The notes under the pieces are model-generated. The model saw only the letters and a list, made by a program, of their open reading frames with translations. It did no database searches and was not told the origin of the DNA. The position numbers were made by a program, and so were the translations under genes. From Acidobacteriota bacterium (GTDB lineage Bacteria > Acidobacteriota > Terriglobia > Bryobacterales > Bryobacteraceae): a stretch of DNA of 41,533 nt. This document shows positions 17,548 through 25,199 of the stretch, one piece after another. Every line of letters begins with the position of its first letter. Within the stretch, counting starts at the first letter, position 1. The DNA lies in assembly GCA_016871055.1 (NCBI GenBank), contig VFZW01000012.1, positions 1 to 41,533 on the forward strand, given 5' to 3'.

Positions 17548-18303
17548 GTGAAGTCCGTGATATCGCGTCGTAACCTGATCACCTCCGGGGTGGCCGTCGC
17601 CGCGGGCGCGGGTGTTGCCGGGGCGGCGTCGCAATTCGGTCTGATTCCGCCGGACTGTGGTGGGATTTTCGGTCCAGGCGAAACGCTGACCTATGCGGCC
17701 CACCGATTATTGACGGGCGACTCGCTTGCTCGCGAGTTCCCGCGCGAGAAGATTTCGCCGAAGCCATTCGCAAAGGGAGCTCCTCCGTCCGATGAACTGT
17801 TTCGCTCGCATCAGGCCAGCGGGTTTTCGGATTGGAAACTGTCGGTGGACGGCATGGTTGCCCGGCCGGTTTCGTTATCGATAGCGGAGTTGAAGAAGCT
17901 GCCGGTGCGCCGCCAGATTACGCTGTTTGTGTGCGAAGAAGGGTGGTCGTACATCGCGGAATGGATCGGCGTGGCGCTTGCCGATGTGTTGGAGTTGGCC
18001 GGAGCGGATTTGAAGGCGAAGTATGTGGTCTACGCGACTCCGAAACTACAGCGGTCACGATATGACAGCGTCGATATGGCGGAAGCGCTGCATCCCCAGA
18101 CCTTCGTTACGTACGGCATGAACGCGAGCGAGTTGCCGATTGGGCACGGAGGCCCGCTGCGGATGCGCCTCCCGCGCCAACTTGGCTACAAGAATTTGAA
18201 ATATCTGACGGCGATTACGGTAACCGATGAGTTGTCGAAGTATGGGAAGGGAAGGGGATCATCGTCGGCGGACGGGAAATACTCCTGGTATGCGGGGATT
18301 TGA
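17548..18303 (+). CDS. Tat-exported molybdopterin-dependent oxidoreductase (sulfite oxidase fold), copy 2
   Basis: This 251-residue protein aligns end to end with the upstream copy: Tat signal SRRNLITSGVAVAAG, catalytic Cys in LFVCEEGWSYIAEW, ELPIGHGGPLRMRLPRQLGYK, and the same terminal YSWYAGI. Most residues are shared by eye, so this is a tandem duplication that has since diverged. The GTG start at 17548 lies 2 nt after the first copy's stop. The Cys-neighbouring residues differ (HLACEEG versus LFVCEEG), as do the C-terminal loops, so substrate range may differ. Both copies keep the Mo ligand and look functional. Confidence 0.9.
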   Translation: MKSVISRRNLITSGVAVAAGAGVAGAASQFGLIPPDCGGIFGPGETLTYAAHRLLTGDSLAREFPREKISPKPFAKGAPPSDELFRSHQASGFSDWKLSVDGMVARPVSLSIAELKKLPVRRQITLFVCEEGWSYIAEWIGVALADVLELAGADLKAKYVVYATPKLQRSRYDSVDMAEALHPQTFVTYGMNASELPIGHGGPLRMRLPRQLGYKNLKYLTAITVTDELSKYGKGRGSSSADGKYSWYAGI

Positions 18304-18315
18304 GGGAACACTCGA

Positions 18316-18321
18316 TATAAT
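18316..18321 (+). promoter_or_regulatory. -10 element upstream of the DUF433/DUF5615 pair
   Basis: A perfect TATAAT lies 17 nt before the antitoxin ATG, in the 35-nt gap after the molybdoprotein gene. AGAGG follows as the ribosome site. The -35 region is poor. An autoregulated promoter is expected for such modules but no operator repeat is clear. Confidence 0.5.
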
Positions 18322-18338
18322 GTGAATCAGAGGTACCC

Positions 18339-18656
18339 ATGAACAGCGAATACGTTGAGTTCAAGAACGGTGGCTATTACGTGAAGGGAGTCCGCGTGTC
18401 GCTCGACTCCATCGTTCATTGTTTCCAACAGGGCGCGTCGCCGGAGGCTATTCAAGAGGACTTCCCGGTGCTTCAACTTTCGCAGGTATACGGAGCAATC
18501 GCGTTCTATTTAGATAACAAAGCCGAGGTAGATCGAACGATTCGGGAGTTGGAGCGCGAGGTTGCGGCATCAACGATTCCGGTGTCGGTGGCCGATCCAG
18601 AGCTGTGGGCGAAGATTGAGAAAGCGCGAGCGGCCATGGCTAACCCGCGCGCTTGA
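18339..18656 (+). CDS. DUF433 domain protein (putative antitoxin)
   Basis: This 105-residue protein has the DUF433 helix-turn-helix pattern (GVRVSLDSIVHCFQQGASPEAIQEDFPVLQLSQVYGAIAFYLDN). DUF433 proteins commonly pair with DUF5615 PIN-like proteins, as here, and are treated as VapB-type antitoxins that bind DNA and neutralise the partner. The stop TGA overlaps the partner's TTG start, so production is coupled. The acidic/charged C-terminal half (AEVDRTIRELEREV...) is the likely toxin-binding part. The antitoxin role is inferred from pairing and family. Confidence 0.85.
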   Translation: MNSEYVEFKNGGYYVKGVRVSLDSIVHCFQQGASPEAIQEDFPVLQLSQVYGAIAFYLDNKAEVDRTIRELEREVAASTIPVSVADPELWAKIEKARAAMANPRA

Positions 18657-19030
18657 GCATTCGATTTCAAGCGGACTACGATCTTCGGGTTGCGATAGTC
18701 GAGGGAGTGAGGCGGGCGGAACCCACGATCGACTTCAGGACCGCGCACGACGCCGGGTTCTTCGGCTTGGGTGACCCAGAGGTTTTGAGACGTTGCGCGC
18801 AGGATGGTCGTGTCATCGTCTCTCACGACTGCCGAACCATGCCGGCGCATTTTCGCGATCACTTGGCGATGGGCGCAACGAGCCCCGGACTCATCGTCAT
18901 TCCCCAGAGTTGCCCCATTGGTATTGCGGTGGAGAATTTGCTATTGGTTTGGTCTGTCTTCGATTCGTGCGAACTCGCAAACCGGACGTATCACGTTCCG
19001 GCGCTCGAGTTTCATCGTTTTGTTCGCTAG
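18653..19030 (+). CDS. DUF5615 PIN-like protein (putative toxin)
   Basis: This 125-residue PIN-fold protein has acidic positions expected for a metal-dependent RNase: D8/D10 (FQADYDL), D41 (LGDPEVL) and D59 (VIVSHDCRTM). The strand/loop SPGLIVIPQ typical of DUF5615 follows. The start is TTG 18653, overlapping the antitoxin stop (TTGA); no other start preserves the FQADYD strand. It probably cleaves RNA unless held by the DUF433 partner. Target and toxicity are unknown. The pair sits between metabolic genes with no mobile-element marks nearby. Confidence 0.83.
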   Translation: MSIRFQADYDLRVAIVEGVRRAEPTIDFRTAHDAGFFGLGDPEVLRRCAQDGRVIVSHDCRTMPAHFRDHLAMGATSPGLIVIPQSCPIGIAVENLLLVWSVFDSCELANRTYHVPALEFHRFVR

Positions 19031-19050
19031 CGTACAGGTACTATGGTTCC

Positions 19051-21435
19051 ATGCGCTGGATAGCTTGTTTGTGCGGTCTTGCCGTGTTCGCCCAGGATCC
19101 GTTGCCCGAGGATCGCGGGGCGGCGGGGCTGTACTTGAAGTTGAAGAAGTTGCAAACGACGGCGCGGGTCATGCACATCGTTGCGCACCCGGACGATGAG
19201 GACGCCGCCACTGTAACCCATTTGAGCCGCGGGCTCGGCGTGGAGATGACGATTCTGTCGTTGACGCGCGGGGAGAGTGGAGCGAATCTTGTTACCGGCG
19301 ATTTCTTCGACCGGCTTGGCGTATTGCGCACGGTCGAGTTTCAGAAAGCCGCGAGGTACTATGACGCGCATCTGCTGTTCACGCGGGCGGTGGACTACGG
19401 CTACTCGAAGAATGTCGCCGAGACGTTCCGGCAGTGGGACCGGCGCGAAGTATTGAAAGACATGGTCCGCGCGATTCGATTCGCTCGGCCGCATGTGATT
19501 TTGTCACGGTGGCAGGGCACGCCGCGCGACGGACACGGCAATCATGAAGCGGCCGGGATTTTGTCCCAAGAGGCGTTTGCGGTGGCGGCGGACGCGACGC
19601 AGTTTCCAGAGTTGAATCTGCCGGCGTGGCAGGCGTTGAAGCTGTATTCGAACAACCGCAACGCGCTGGACGATTGGACGGTGCGCGTGGAGCATGGCGT
19701 CGTCGATCCGCTGCTTGGCCGCAGCTATTCGCAGTTCGGTCGCGAGGGCTACCGCATGCATCGTTCGCAAGGCGCCGGTGCGGCGAGCGCGCGGCCGGGG
19801 CCGTCGTACTCCTACTACAAGCTGTTGGCGTCCAAGGTCGGCGACGCCGCGAAGGAGCAGAGTTTTTTCGAGCGGTTGGATGTTTCCGATACGTCTTTCG
19901 CCCCGATGTTGCAGGCATTCGATATCGCCAAGCCAGCGGCGGTTGTGCCGTTGTTGATGAAGGCGCAACGGAACGAGAAGGTTGACGACGCGTTGCGCAT
20001 GGCACTGGGCTTGCAGGTGGAAGCGCGCGTTGATTCGCGTGTGGCCGGACCGGCGTCGCCGTTTCGTGCGGCGGAGACATTCGCGCTCGCGGTTCCGGGA
20101 CAGACGTTTACGGCGACGGTGAAGCTGCATGGCGGTGCTGCAACTGACATCGCGATTGCCGGGCCGCGTGGCACGACGGTGGTGTCGAAAGGCAACGGGC
20201 AGTTTGAGATTACGCTGCCGAAGGACGCGCCGTTGTCGCGCGTGCCGTGGCGGCGGAACTCGATTCGGGATACGCTGTACGAAGTCGAGCGCGCGGTGCA
20301 TCATCCGGTTGTTGCGCGCGTGACGCACGAATCGGGCGTTGTGACGGAGACGCCGTTGTTAGTGACCGTGGTCGATACGCTCGGAGTGGAACGGTTGAAA
20401 TCACTGGCGATTGCGCCGCCGGTCGCGGTGAAGTTCGCGACCGAAGCGGGCATTCTTCCTCTCGCCGCGTCGGCATATTCGCTGCGCTGCATTGTGCGAT
20501 CGAATGTAGACGGCAAGGCGGCGGGTGTGTTGAGACTCGCACTGCCAGAGGGCTGGAAGAGCGAGCCGGCTTCATTGCCGTTTTCGTTTGAGAAAGCGCA
20601 GGAGGAAGCGGCGCTTGCGTTCCGCGTGATCGCTCCTGCGGAGCGCGGCGCGGGCGAAGCATTGATACGCGCGGTGGCTCAATATGACGGCGGCGCGTAT
20701 GAGGCGAGTTTCGATGAGATTGGCGAATCGATGTACATGTCGGCGCCCGCGCGGCACATGGTGCGGTCGATCGATGTGCGTGTGGCCCGTGGCTTGCATG
20801 TCGGGTATGTGATGGGTACTGGCGACGATGTTCCGGAAGGGCTGCGGCAGTTGGGTGTGCCGGTCGACCTGCTCGATCGCGATGCGCTGGCGTCGGCCGA
20901 TTTGAGCAAGTATTCGACGATCCTGCTCGGCATCCGCGCGTATGCGGTGCGAAGCGATGTGCGCACCTACAATGCGCGGCTGCTCGACTACGTCGCCAAA
21001 GGCGGTGTGCTTGTCGTGCAGTACAACACGCCTGAATTCGATCGGAATTACGGGCCGTATCCGTACACGATGGGGCGCAATCCGGAGGAGGTGAGCGAAG
21101 AAGATTCGCCTGTCGAAATGCTGGATCGCAACGACCCTGTGTTTACCGCGCCTAATCGAATTTCAAATGACGATTTCGGCGGCTGGGTGGAGCAGCGGGG
21201 ATCAAAGTTTTTGACGACGTGGGATCCGCGCTACAAGGCGTTGATCGAGACCCACGACACGGGCCAAGCGCCGCAGAAGGGCGGTTGGTTGACGGCGAGG
21301 CACGGCAAGGGCATGTATGTCTATTGTGCGTATGCGTGGTACCGGCAGTTGCCGTATGCGGTGCCGGGCGCGGCGCGGTTGTTTGCGAACTTGGTGAGCC
21401 TTGGAGCGGCGGAGAGTTCATGGCGCGCGCAATGA
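19051..21435 (+). CDS. PIG-L (LmbE) family deacetylase with long C-terminal extension
   Basis: This 794-residue protein has a short signal peptide (MRWIACLCGLAVFAQ). The N-terminal ~250 residues carry the PIG-L zinc-deacetylase motifs: AHPDDE at 45-50 (zinc H46 and D49), RGESGAN at 73-79, and GHGNHEAAG at 161-169 with H165 as the third ligand. The family removes acetyl groups from GlcNAc-type sugars. After this come beta-sandwich-like regions and a C-terminal glutamine-amidotransferase-like Rossmann region (GYVMGTGDDVPEGLRQLG, ILLGIRAYAVR, GGVLVVQYNTPEF). The whole form is about three times longer than a single-domain PIG-L protein. ATG 19051 is chosen because the upstream open frame overlaps the toxin gene. 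The next gene overlaps its end by 16 bp. Confidence 0.87.
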   Translation: MRWIACLCGLAVFAQDPLPEDRGAAGLYLKLKKLQTTARVMHIVAHPDDEDAATVTHLSRGLGVEMTILSLTRGESGANLVTGDFFDRLGVLRTVEFQKAARYYDAHLLFTRAVDYGYSKNVAETFRQWDRREVLKDMVRAIRFARPHVILSRWQGTPRDGHGNHEAAGILSQEAFAVAADATQFPELNLPAWQALKLYSNNRNALDDWTVRVEHGVVDPLLGRSYSQFGREGYRMHRSQGAGAASARPGPSYSYYKLLASKVGDAAKEQSFFERLDVSDTSFAPMLQAFDIAKPAAVVPLLMKAQRNEKVDDALRMALGLQVEARVDSRVAGPASPFRAAETFALAVPGQTFTATVKLHGGAATDIAIAGPRGTTVVSKGNGQFEITLPKDAPLSRVPWRRNSIRDTLYEVERAVHHPVVARVTHESGVVTETPLLVTVVDTLGVERLKSLAIAPPVAVKFATEAGILPLAASAYSLRCIVRSNVDGKAAGVLRLALPEGWKSEPASLPFSFEKAQEEAALAFRVIAPAERGAGEALIRAVAQYDGGAYEASFDEIGESMYMSAPARHMVRSIDVRVARGLHVGYVMGTGDDVPEGLRQLGVPVDLLDRDALASADLSKYSTILLGIRAYAVRSDVRTYNARLLDYVAKGGVLVVQYNTPEFDRNYGPYPYTMGRNPEEVSEEDSPVEMLDRNDPVFTAPNRISNDDFGGWVEQRGSKFLTTWDPRYKALIETHDTGQAPQKGGWLTARHGKGMYVYCAYAWYRQLPYAVPGAARLFANLVSLGAAESSWRAQ

Positions 21436-22325
21436 TTCTGGGCTGTTTGCTGCTGAGCGGCTGCGCGAAGTTTTATCGATACGAGCGTTTGGAGCATCAG
21501 GATGTCGTCGTGCCGCCGCGATTGAAGAGCGCCGACATTGGCAAGCCGGTGACGGTGAAATTGCGAGGTTTGCCGTGCGAGATTTCGACGGCGTCGCTGC
21601 GCTTATCGAAGGGGCGGTTGACCTTGGAACCCGTAGGACAGGACCAACCCACGCGCGCGCCATTGGCGGTGATCGAGGACTTGCACAAGTTTCGAGCGAA
21701 ATTGGATGATTGCGTGCCGGATGCACTGCAACACGTGGTGACAAGCATGCCGATGTCGACGTGGCTGGCGCATCAGTTCTTATATGGCGGATCGCTCGAT
21801 GTGCGCGCACCGCTCCATTTTTCGTACGTCGGGCCGGCGCCCGGCGGGAATGCTGTGATTCAATCGCGGTATCGAGTGGGCGCGTCGATTGAACGTGTGA
21901 GCGGCGATGAGACGCCGCTCGATGCGTTCGCGCGGCGATTCAAGGTGTTTCGATTGCTGTATCTGTCACGCGGCGCGGATGCGAATCACGCGGAGATCTT
22001 GGTTGGTGCGTCGTCGCGCGAAGCGCTGCGGGGCGCGACGGGATCGTGCGCGGTCGATGGAACAAGTTTCGGATGTTTTGTTTTGCAGAAAGGCGCGGTG
22101 TTGCGGCCCGAGGTGCCCCTGACGATCGACGGCAAACCGATCTTTGCGCCGCTGCACGCCGCGGCGCGCGAGGTTGCAAAGGCGAAGATCGTTTCCTTCA
22201 AACGCAACGGCGTGCCGGTGCGCGCAAGCGGAAAGGCGACGCCGGAGCAATTGCTGTTGATGGGCGGCGAGGAGATCTGGACGGTTACGCCAAAGCCGCG
22301 CGGCAAAACTGCAGGCACTTCTTGA
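21420..22325 (+). CDS. Hypothetical lipoprotein
   Basis: This is a 301-residue protein with a short lipoprotein signal ending in LLSGC (MARAMILGCLLLSGC), so it should be membrane-anchored in the periplasm or outer membrane. No family is recognised. The body is mixed alpha/beta with paired Cys (LPCEIS, DDCVPD, GSCAVDGTSFGCF). ATG 21420 overlaps the PIG-L stop by 16 bp, and ATG 21432 is an alternative that also keeps the lipobox. Its last 41 bases overlap the 3' end of the convergent TIM-barrel gene. Coupling to the PIG-L protein suggests a shared envelope role, but this is only inference. Confidence 0.7.
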   Translation: MARAMILGCLLLSGCAKFYRYERLEHQDVVVPPRLKSADIGKPVTVKLRGLPCEISTASLRLSKGRLTLEPVGQDQPTRAPLAVIEDLHKFRAKLDDCVPDALQHVVTSMPMSTWLAHQFLYGGSLDVRAPLHFSYVGPAPGGNAVIQSRYRVGASIERVSGDETPLDAFARRFKVFRLLYLSRGADANHAEILVGASSREALRGATGSCAVDGTSFGCFVLQKGAVLRPEVPLTIDGKPIFAPLHAAAREVAKAKIVSFKRNGVPVRASGKATPEQLLLMGGEEIWTVTPKPRGKTAGTS

Positions 22326-23295
22326 TTTCGGTCAGCGCGTCGGAACCGTCGGGCGTGTTGTATTCGTACTCAACCGATCCGTAGAACTTGTACTTGTTCT
22401 TCCGCGTCGTTTGCAGGATCTGCTTGAGCGGCGTGTCGCCTTTGCCCCAGGGCATGTTGGGTCCGCCGCCACCCGGACCTTGCAGGTTGGTCTCTCCGCC
22501 GGGCCCCTTTCGGTCCTTCAAATGCAGGCTCGCGATGCGGGACGCGTACTTCACCATGACGGGAACGGGGTCTTTGCCGGTGACGCCCATGAAGTGCCCG
22601 ATGTCGAAATTCAGCATCGTATATTTGGAGGCGCCGAGCGCTTCGTCGAAGTGCGAATCGCCGCCTTGTCCGTGAGTGTGGAAGGCGATAGCGATCTTGC
22701 GGCGCGAAGCAAAATCAGCGACGCGTTTGATGAACGCGCCGTCGGTTGGCATCTCCATCGTGATGTGATTGGCGCCGAGCGTGGAAGCGACGTTCCAGAT
22801 GTACTCGTACTCGTCGTCGGACATGGTCATCGCCGGCGGAAGTTTGAACGGGTAGATCTTCACGCCGGCGTCTTCGTACATTTTGCGCAGTGCTTTGTAC
22901 TTGTCCATCGATACCGACAACCGCCACTTTTTCGTTTCCTCGGCGGCCTGTTGCATGGCGGCGCGTTGTTCGGGCGTCATCTGCGGACGGCCTCCGCCGG
23001 CTTTCTGTTTCGGCGCGTTGGCGGGGCGAGGGCCACCGGGTCCGAAGGCCATGCGCGTGCCGCTGGATGGCGCACCGGCGAAGCCCTCCGCATTGTTGCT
23101 CATGAGCTCAACGCCGCTGAAGCCGCATTCCAGCGTGTGCTTCAACGTCTCCTCCGCACTGCCGTTGAGCGAGCGAAAGCTGTATGTGATGACGCCGATG
23201 TTGACGCCTCTAATCGTTGAATTCGGTTTGGCCATCAGCAGCGCGGCCGTGGAGGCCAGCGCGATTTTTCCGATGTTTCGTCGTGTGTAGAGCAT
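22285..23295 (-). CDS. Tat-exported sugar phosphate isomerase/epimerase-like TIM-barrel protein
   Basis: This 336-residue xylose-isomerase-like (AP endonuclease 2 fold) protein has a twin-arginine-type signal (YTRRNIGKIALASTAALL). Barrel landmarks are ITYSFRSL, FSGVELM, HITMEMPT, IAFHTHG, LNFDIGHFMG, SLHLKDRKG and GSVEYEY, which hold the Glu/Asp/His metal ligands of the family. An unusual Gly/Pro/Gln-rich insertion (~75-115) follows the second strand. Such exported members are common in Acidobacteriota and Planctomycetota, and their sugar substrates are mostly unknown. It is divergent from the PQQ dehydrogenase gene across 35 bp and overlaps the lipoprotein gene's end by 41 bp. Confidence 0.85.
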   Translation of the reverse strand: MLYTRRNIGKIALASTAALLMAKPNSTIRGVNIGVITYSFRSLNGSAEETLKHTLECGFSGVELMSNNAEGFAGAPSSGTRMAFGPGGPRPANAPKQKAGGGRPQMTPEQRAAMQQAAEETKKWRLSVSMDKYKALRKMYEDAGVKIYPFKLPPAMTMSDDEYEYIWNVASTLGANHITMEMPTDGAFIKRVADFASRRKIAIAFHTHGQGGDSHFDEALGASKYTMLNFDIGHFMGVTGKDPVPVMVKYASRIASLHLKDRKGPGGETNLQGPGGGGPNMPWGKGDTPLKQILQTTRKNKYKFYGSVEYEYNTPDGSDALTEIKKCLQFCRAALA

Positions 23296-23330
23296 GATGT
23301 TTACTCGGGAAATGATATCCTTCCAATCCT

Positions 23331-25124
23331 ATGCGTTTTGCAATCTTTTTGTCGATGGTCTTGATTGCGGCCGACGAGCCACTCGGCTCGCAGCTCTACA
23401 AGAAGCATTGCGCGTCGTGTCACGAAGCCGCGGGCAACAATCGCATTCCGCCGCAATCGGCGCTGCGGCAGTTGACGAGCGCGGGGATTCTAAAGGCGAT
23501 GGAAGTCGGTGTGATGAAGCCGCAGTCGGCCGGGATGAGCCGGTCGGAGCGGCGCGCAGTGTCTGCGTGGTTGGGGAAAGCGGGGGCGTCGTCGATTGCC
23601 GCGGATCGCTTGAAGAATCGCTGTGCGCCGGCACTGCAAGCGGCGGTTGGCGGCGAATGGACGTCGTGGGGAGGCGCGTCGAATTTACGCTATCAGACGG
23701 CGCCGGGTCTGTCGGCGCCCGACGTTCCGAAGCTGAAATTGAAGTGGGCGTTCGGCGTGCCGGATGCGACCGTGATTCGTTCGCAGCCAGCCGTCGCGAA
23801 TGGCCGCGTGTACTTTGGCACGCAAGAGGGGGTGATCTATTCACTCGACGCGGCGACGGGTTGCACGCATTGGGCTACGGAGGTTACGTCGCAGGTCCGG
23901 AGCGGGATCGTCATCGCGAACGGCAACGTGTTTGCCGGAGACGTGAGCGGGCGCATTTACTCGATTAACGCCACGAGTGGCGTCCCGAACTGGCAGGTGA
24001 AGGCCGATGAACATCCGGCAACGATGGTTACCTCAACGCCGGCGTATCATGACGGCAAGTTGTACGTTGGTGTTGCATCGTACGAAGAAGCCATTGCGGT
24101 GACACCGGGCTACGCATGCTGCACGTTTCGCGGCAGTGCGATGGCGCTGGACGCGGCGACCGGAAAGGTGCTCTGGAAGACGTACGCAATCGGCGACGTG
24201 CCGAAGCCGCGCGGTGTAACGAAAAAGGGCGCGAAGTCGATTGGACCATCAGGTGCGGGCATATGGGCGGCGCCAACCATCGACGCTGCGGCGCGGCTCG
24301 TCTATTTCATGACCGGCGACAATTACTCCGATCCGCCGACCCTGACGAGCGATGCGTTGTTGGCGCTCAACATGGATACGGGGAAGATCGAGTGGTCGAA
24401 ACAGTATTTGGCTAACGACGCCTACAACAGCAGTTGCCCACTGCCCGATGGCGTGAACTGTCCCGATTCCAACGGGCCCGACTTTGATTTCGGCGCGTCG
24501 GCGATTTTGATCGAGAAGCCGAGGCTGTTGTTGATCGCGCAGAAGTCGGGAGAGGTGCGTGGCGTCGATCCAGCTAAGAAGGGTGAGATCGTGTGGAACA
24601 CGCGGATTGGCAAGGGTGGGGTGCTTGGCGGGATACAGTGGGGACCGGCTTCGGATGGAAAAATGATGTACGTCGCATTGTCGGACGTAGCGTTCACGAG
24701 GAGACGCATCGGTAACGGCAACGATGTCCGTGTGGAGAACGATCCGAAGGCTGGCGGCGGCCTCTTCGCGTTGCGGGCCGATAACGGTGAACGCATGTGG
24801 ATGGCCGCGCCCGCGGTCTGCGGCGACCGGCCGTTGTGCTCGCCGGCGCAGTCGGCGGCCGTGACGGCGATGCCGGGTGTGGTCTTTTCCGGCGCGATGG
24901 ACGGGCACTTGCGCGCGTATTCAATGAGCGATGGTAAAGTGATCTGGGACTTCGACACGGTGCGCGATTTTGCGACGATAAATGGCGTTGCGGCGCGCGG
25001 TGGCGGAATCGACGGCGGCGGCGCGGTGGTTGCGGGCGGGATGGTTTTTGCGGGATCGGGGTATGCGCAGTTCGGTGGAATGCCGGGAAACGTCATAATG
25101 GCGTTCAGCGTTGATGGCCGTTGA
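23331..25124 (+). CDS. PQQ-binding beta-propeller dehydrogenase with N-terminal cytochrome c domain
   Basis: This 597-residue protein has a signal peptide (MRFAIFLSMVLIAADE). A compact cytochrome c domain follows with heme motif C27-A-S-C30-H31 and a possible axial Met near residue 70. The rest is a PQQ-type propeller (~110-597) with repeated tryptophan-docking-like segments (YSLDAATGCTHW, LDAATGKVLWKT, LNMDTGKIEWSK, FALRADNGERMW, SDGKVIWDF). A vicinal Cys pair (YACCTFRG) resembles the ring disulfide near PQQ in alcohol dehydrogenases. The heme-first order matches polyvinyl-alcohol-dehydrogenase-like enzymes. It should oxidise an alcohol or aldose in the periplasm and pass electrons through its own heme. 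The substrate is unknown, and PQQ synthesis genes are not in the window. Confidence 0.88.
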   Translation: MRFAIFLSMVLIAADEPLGSQLYKKHCASCHEAAGNNRIPPQSALRQLTSAGILKAMEVGVMKPQSAGMSRSERRAVSAWLGKAGASSIAADRLKNRCAPALQAAVGGEWTSWGGASNLRYQTAPGLSAPDVPKLKLKWAFGVPDATVIRSQPAVANGRVYFGTQEGVIYSLDAATGCTHWATEVTSQVRSGIVIANGNVFAGDVSGRIYSINATSGVPNWQVKADEHPATMVTSTPAYHDGKLYVGVASYEEAIAVTPGYACCTFRGSAMALDAATGKVLWKTYAIGDVPKPRGVTKKGAKSIGPSGAGIWAAPTIDAAARLVYFMTGDNYSDPPTLTSDALLALNMDTGKIEWSKQYLANDAYNSSCPLPDGVNCPDSNGPDFDFGASAILIEKPRLLLIAQKSGEVRGVDPAKKGEIVWNTRIGKGGVLGGIQWGPASDGKMMYVALSDVAFTRRRIGNGNDVRVENDPKAGGGLFALRADNGERMWMAAPAVCGDRPLCSPAQSAAVTAMPGVVFSGAMDGHLRAYSMSDGKVIWDFDTVRDFATINGVAARGGGIDGGGAVVAGGMVFAGSGYAQFGGMPGNVIMAFSVDGR

Positions 25125-25147
25125 TAGACCCTATTCAAATCTTCAAT

Positions 25148-25176
25148 TTGACGGAATGGCCGCACTTGGATACCCT
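25148..25176 (+). promoter_or_regulatory. Candidate sigma-70 promoter of the ATP-grasp cassette
   Basis: TTGACG, a 17-nt spacer, then TACCCT lie in the 75-bp gap, 24 nt before the ATP-grasp start. The -35 is strong and the -10 is weak (T, A and final T match). Confidence 0.35.
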
Positions 25177-25199
25177 CGGGGTTCCGCTGTTCGATCTCT

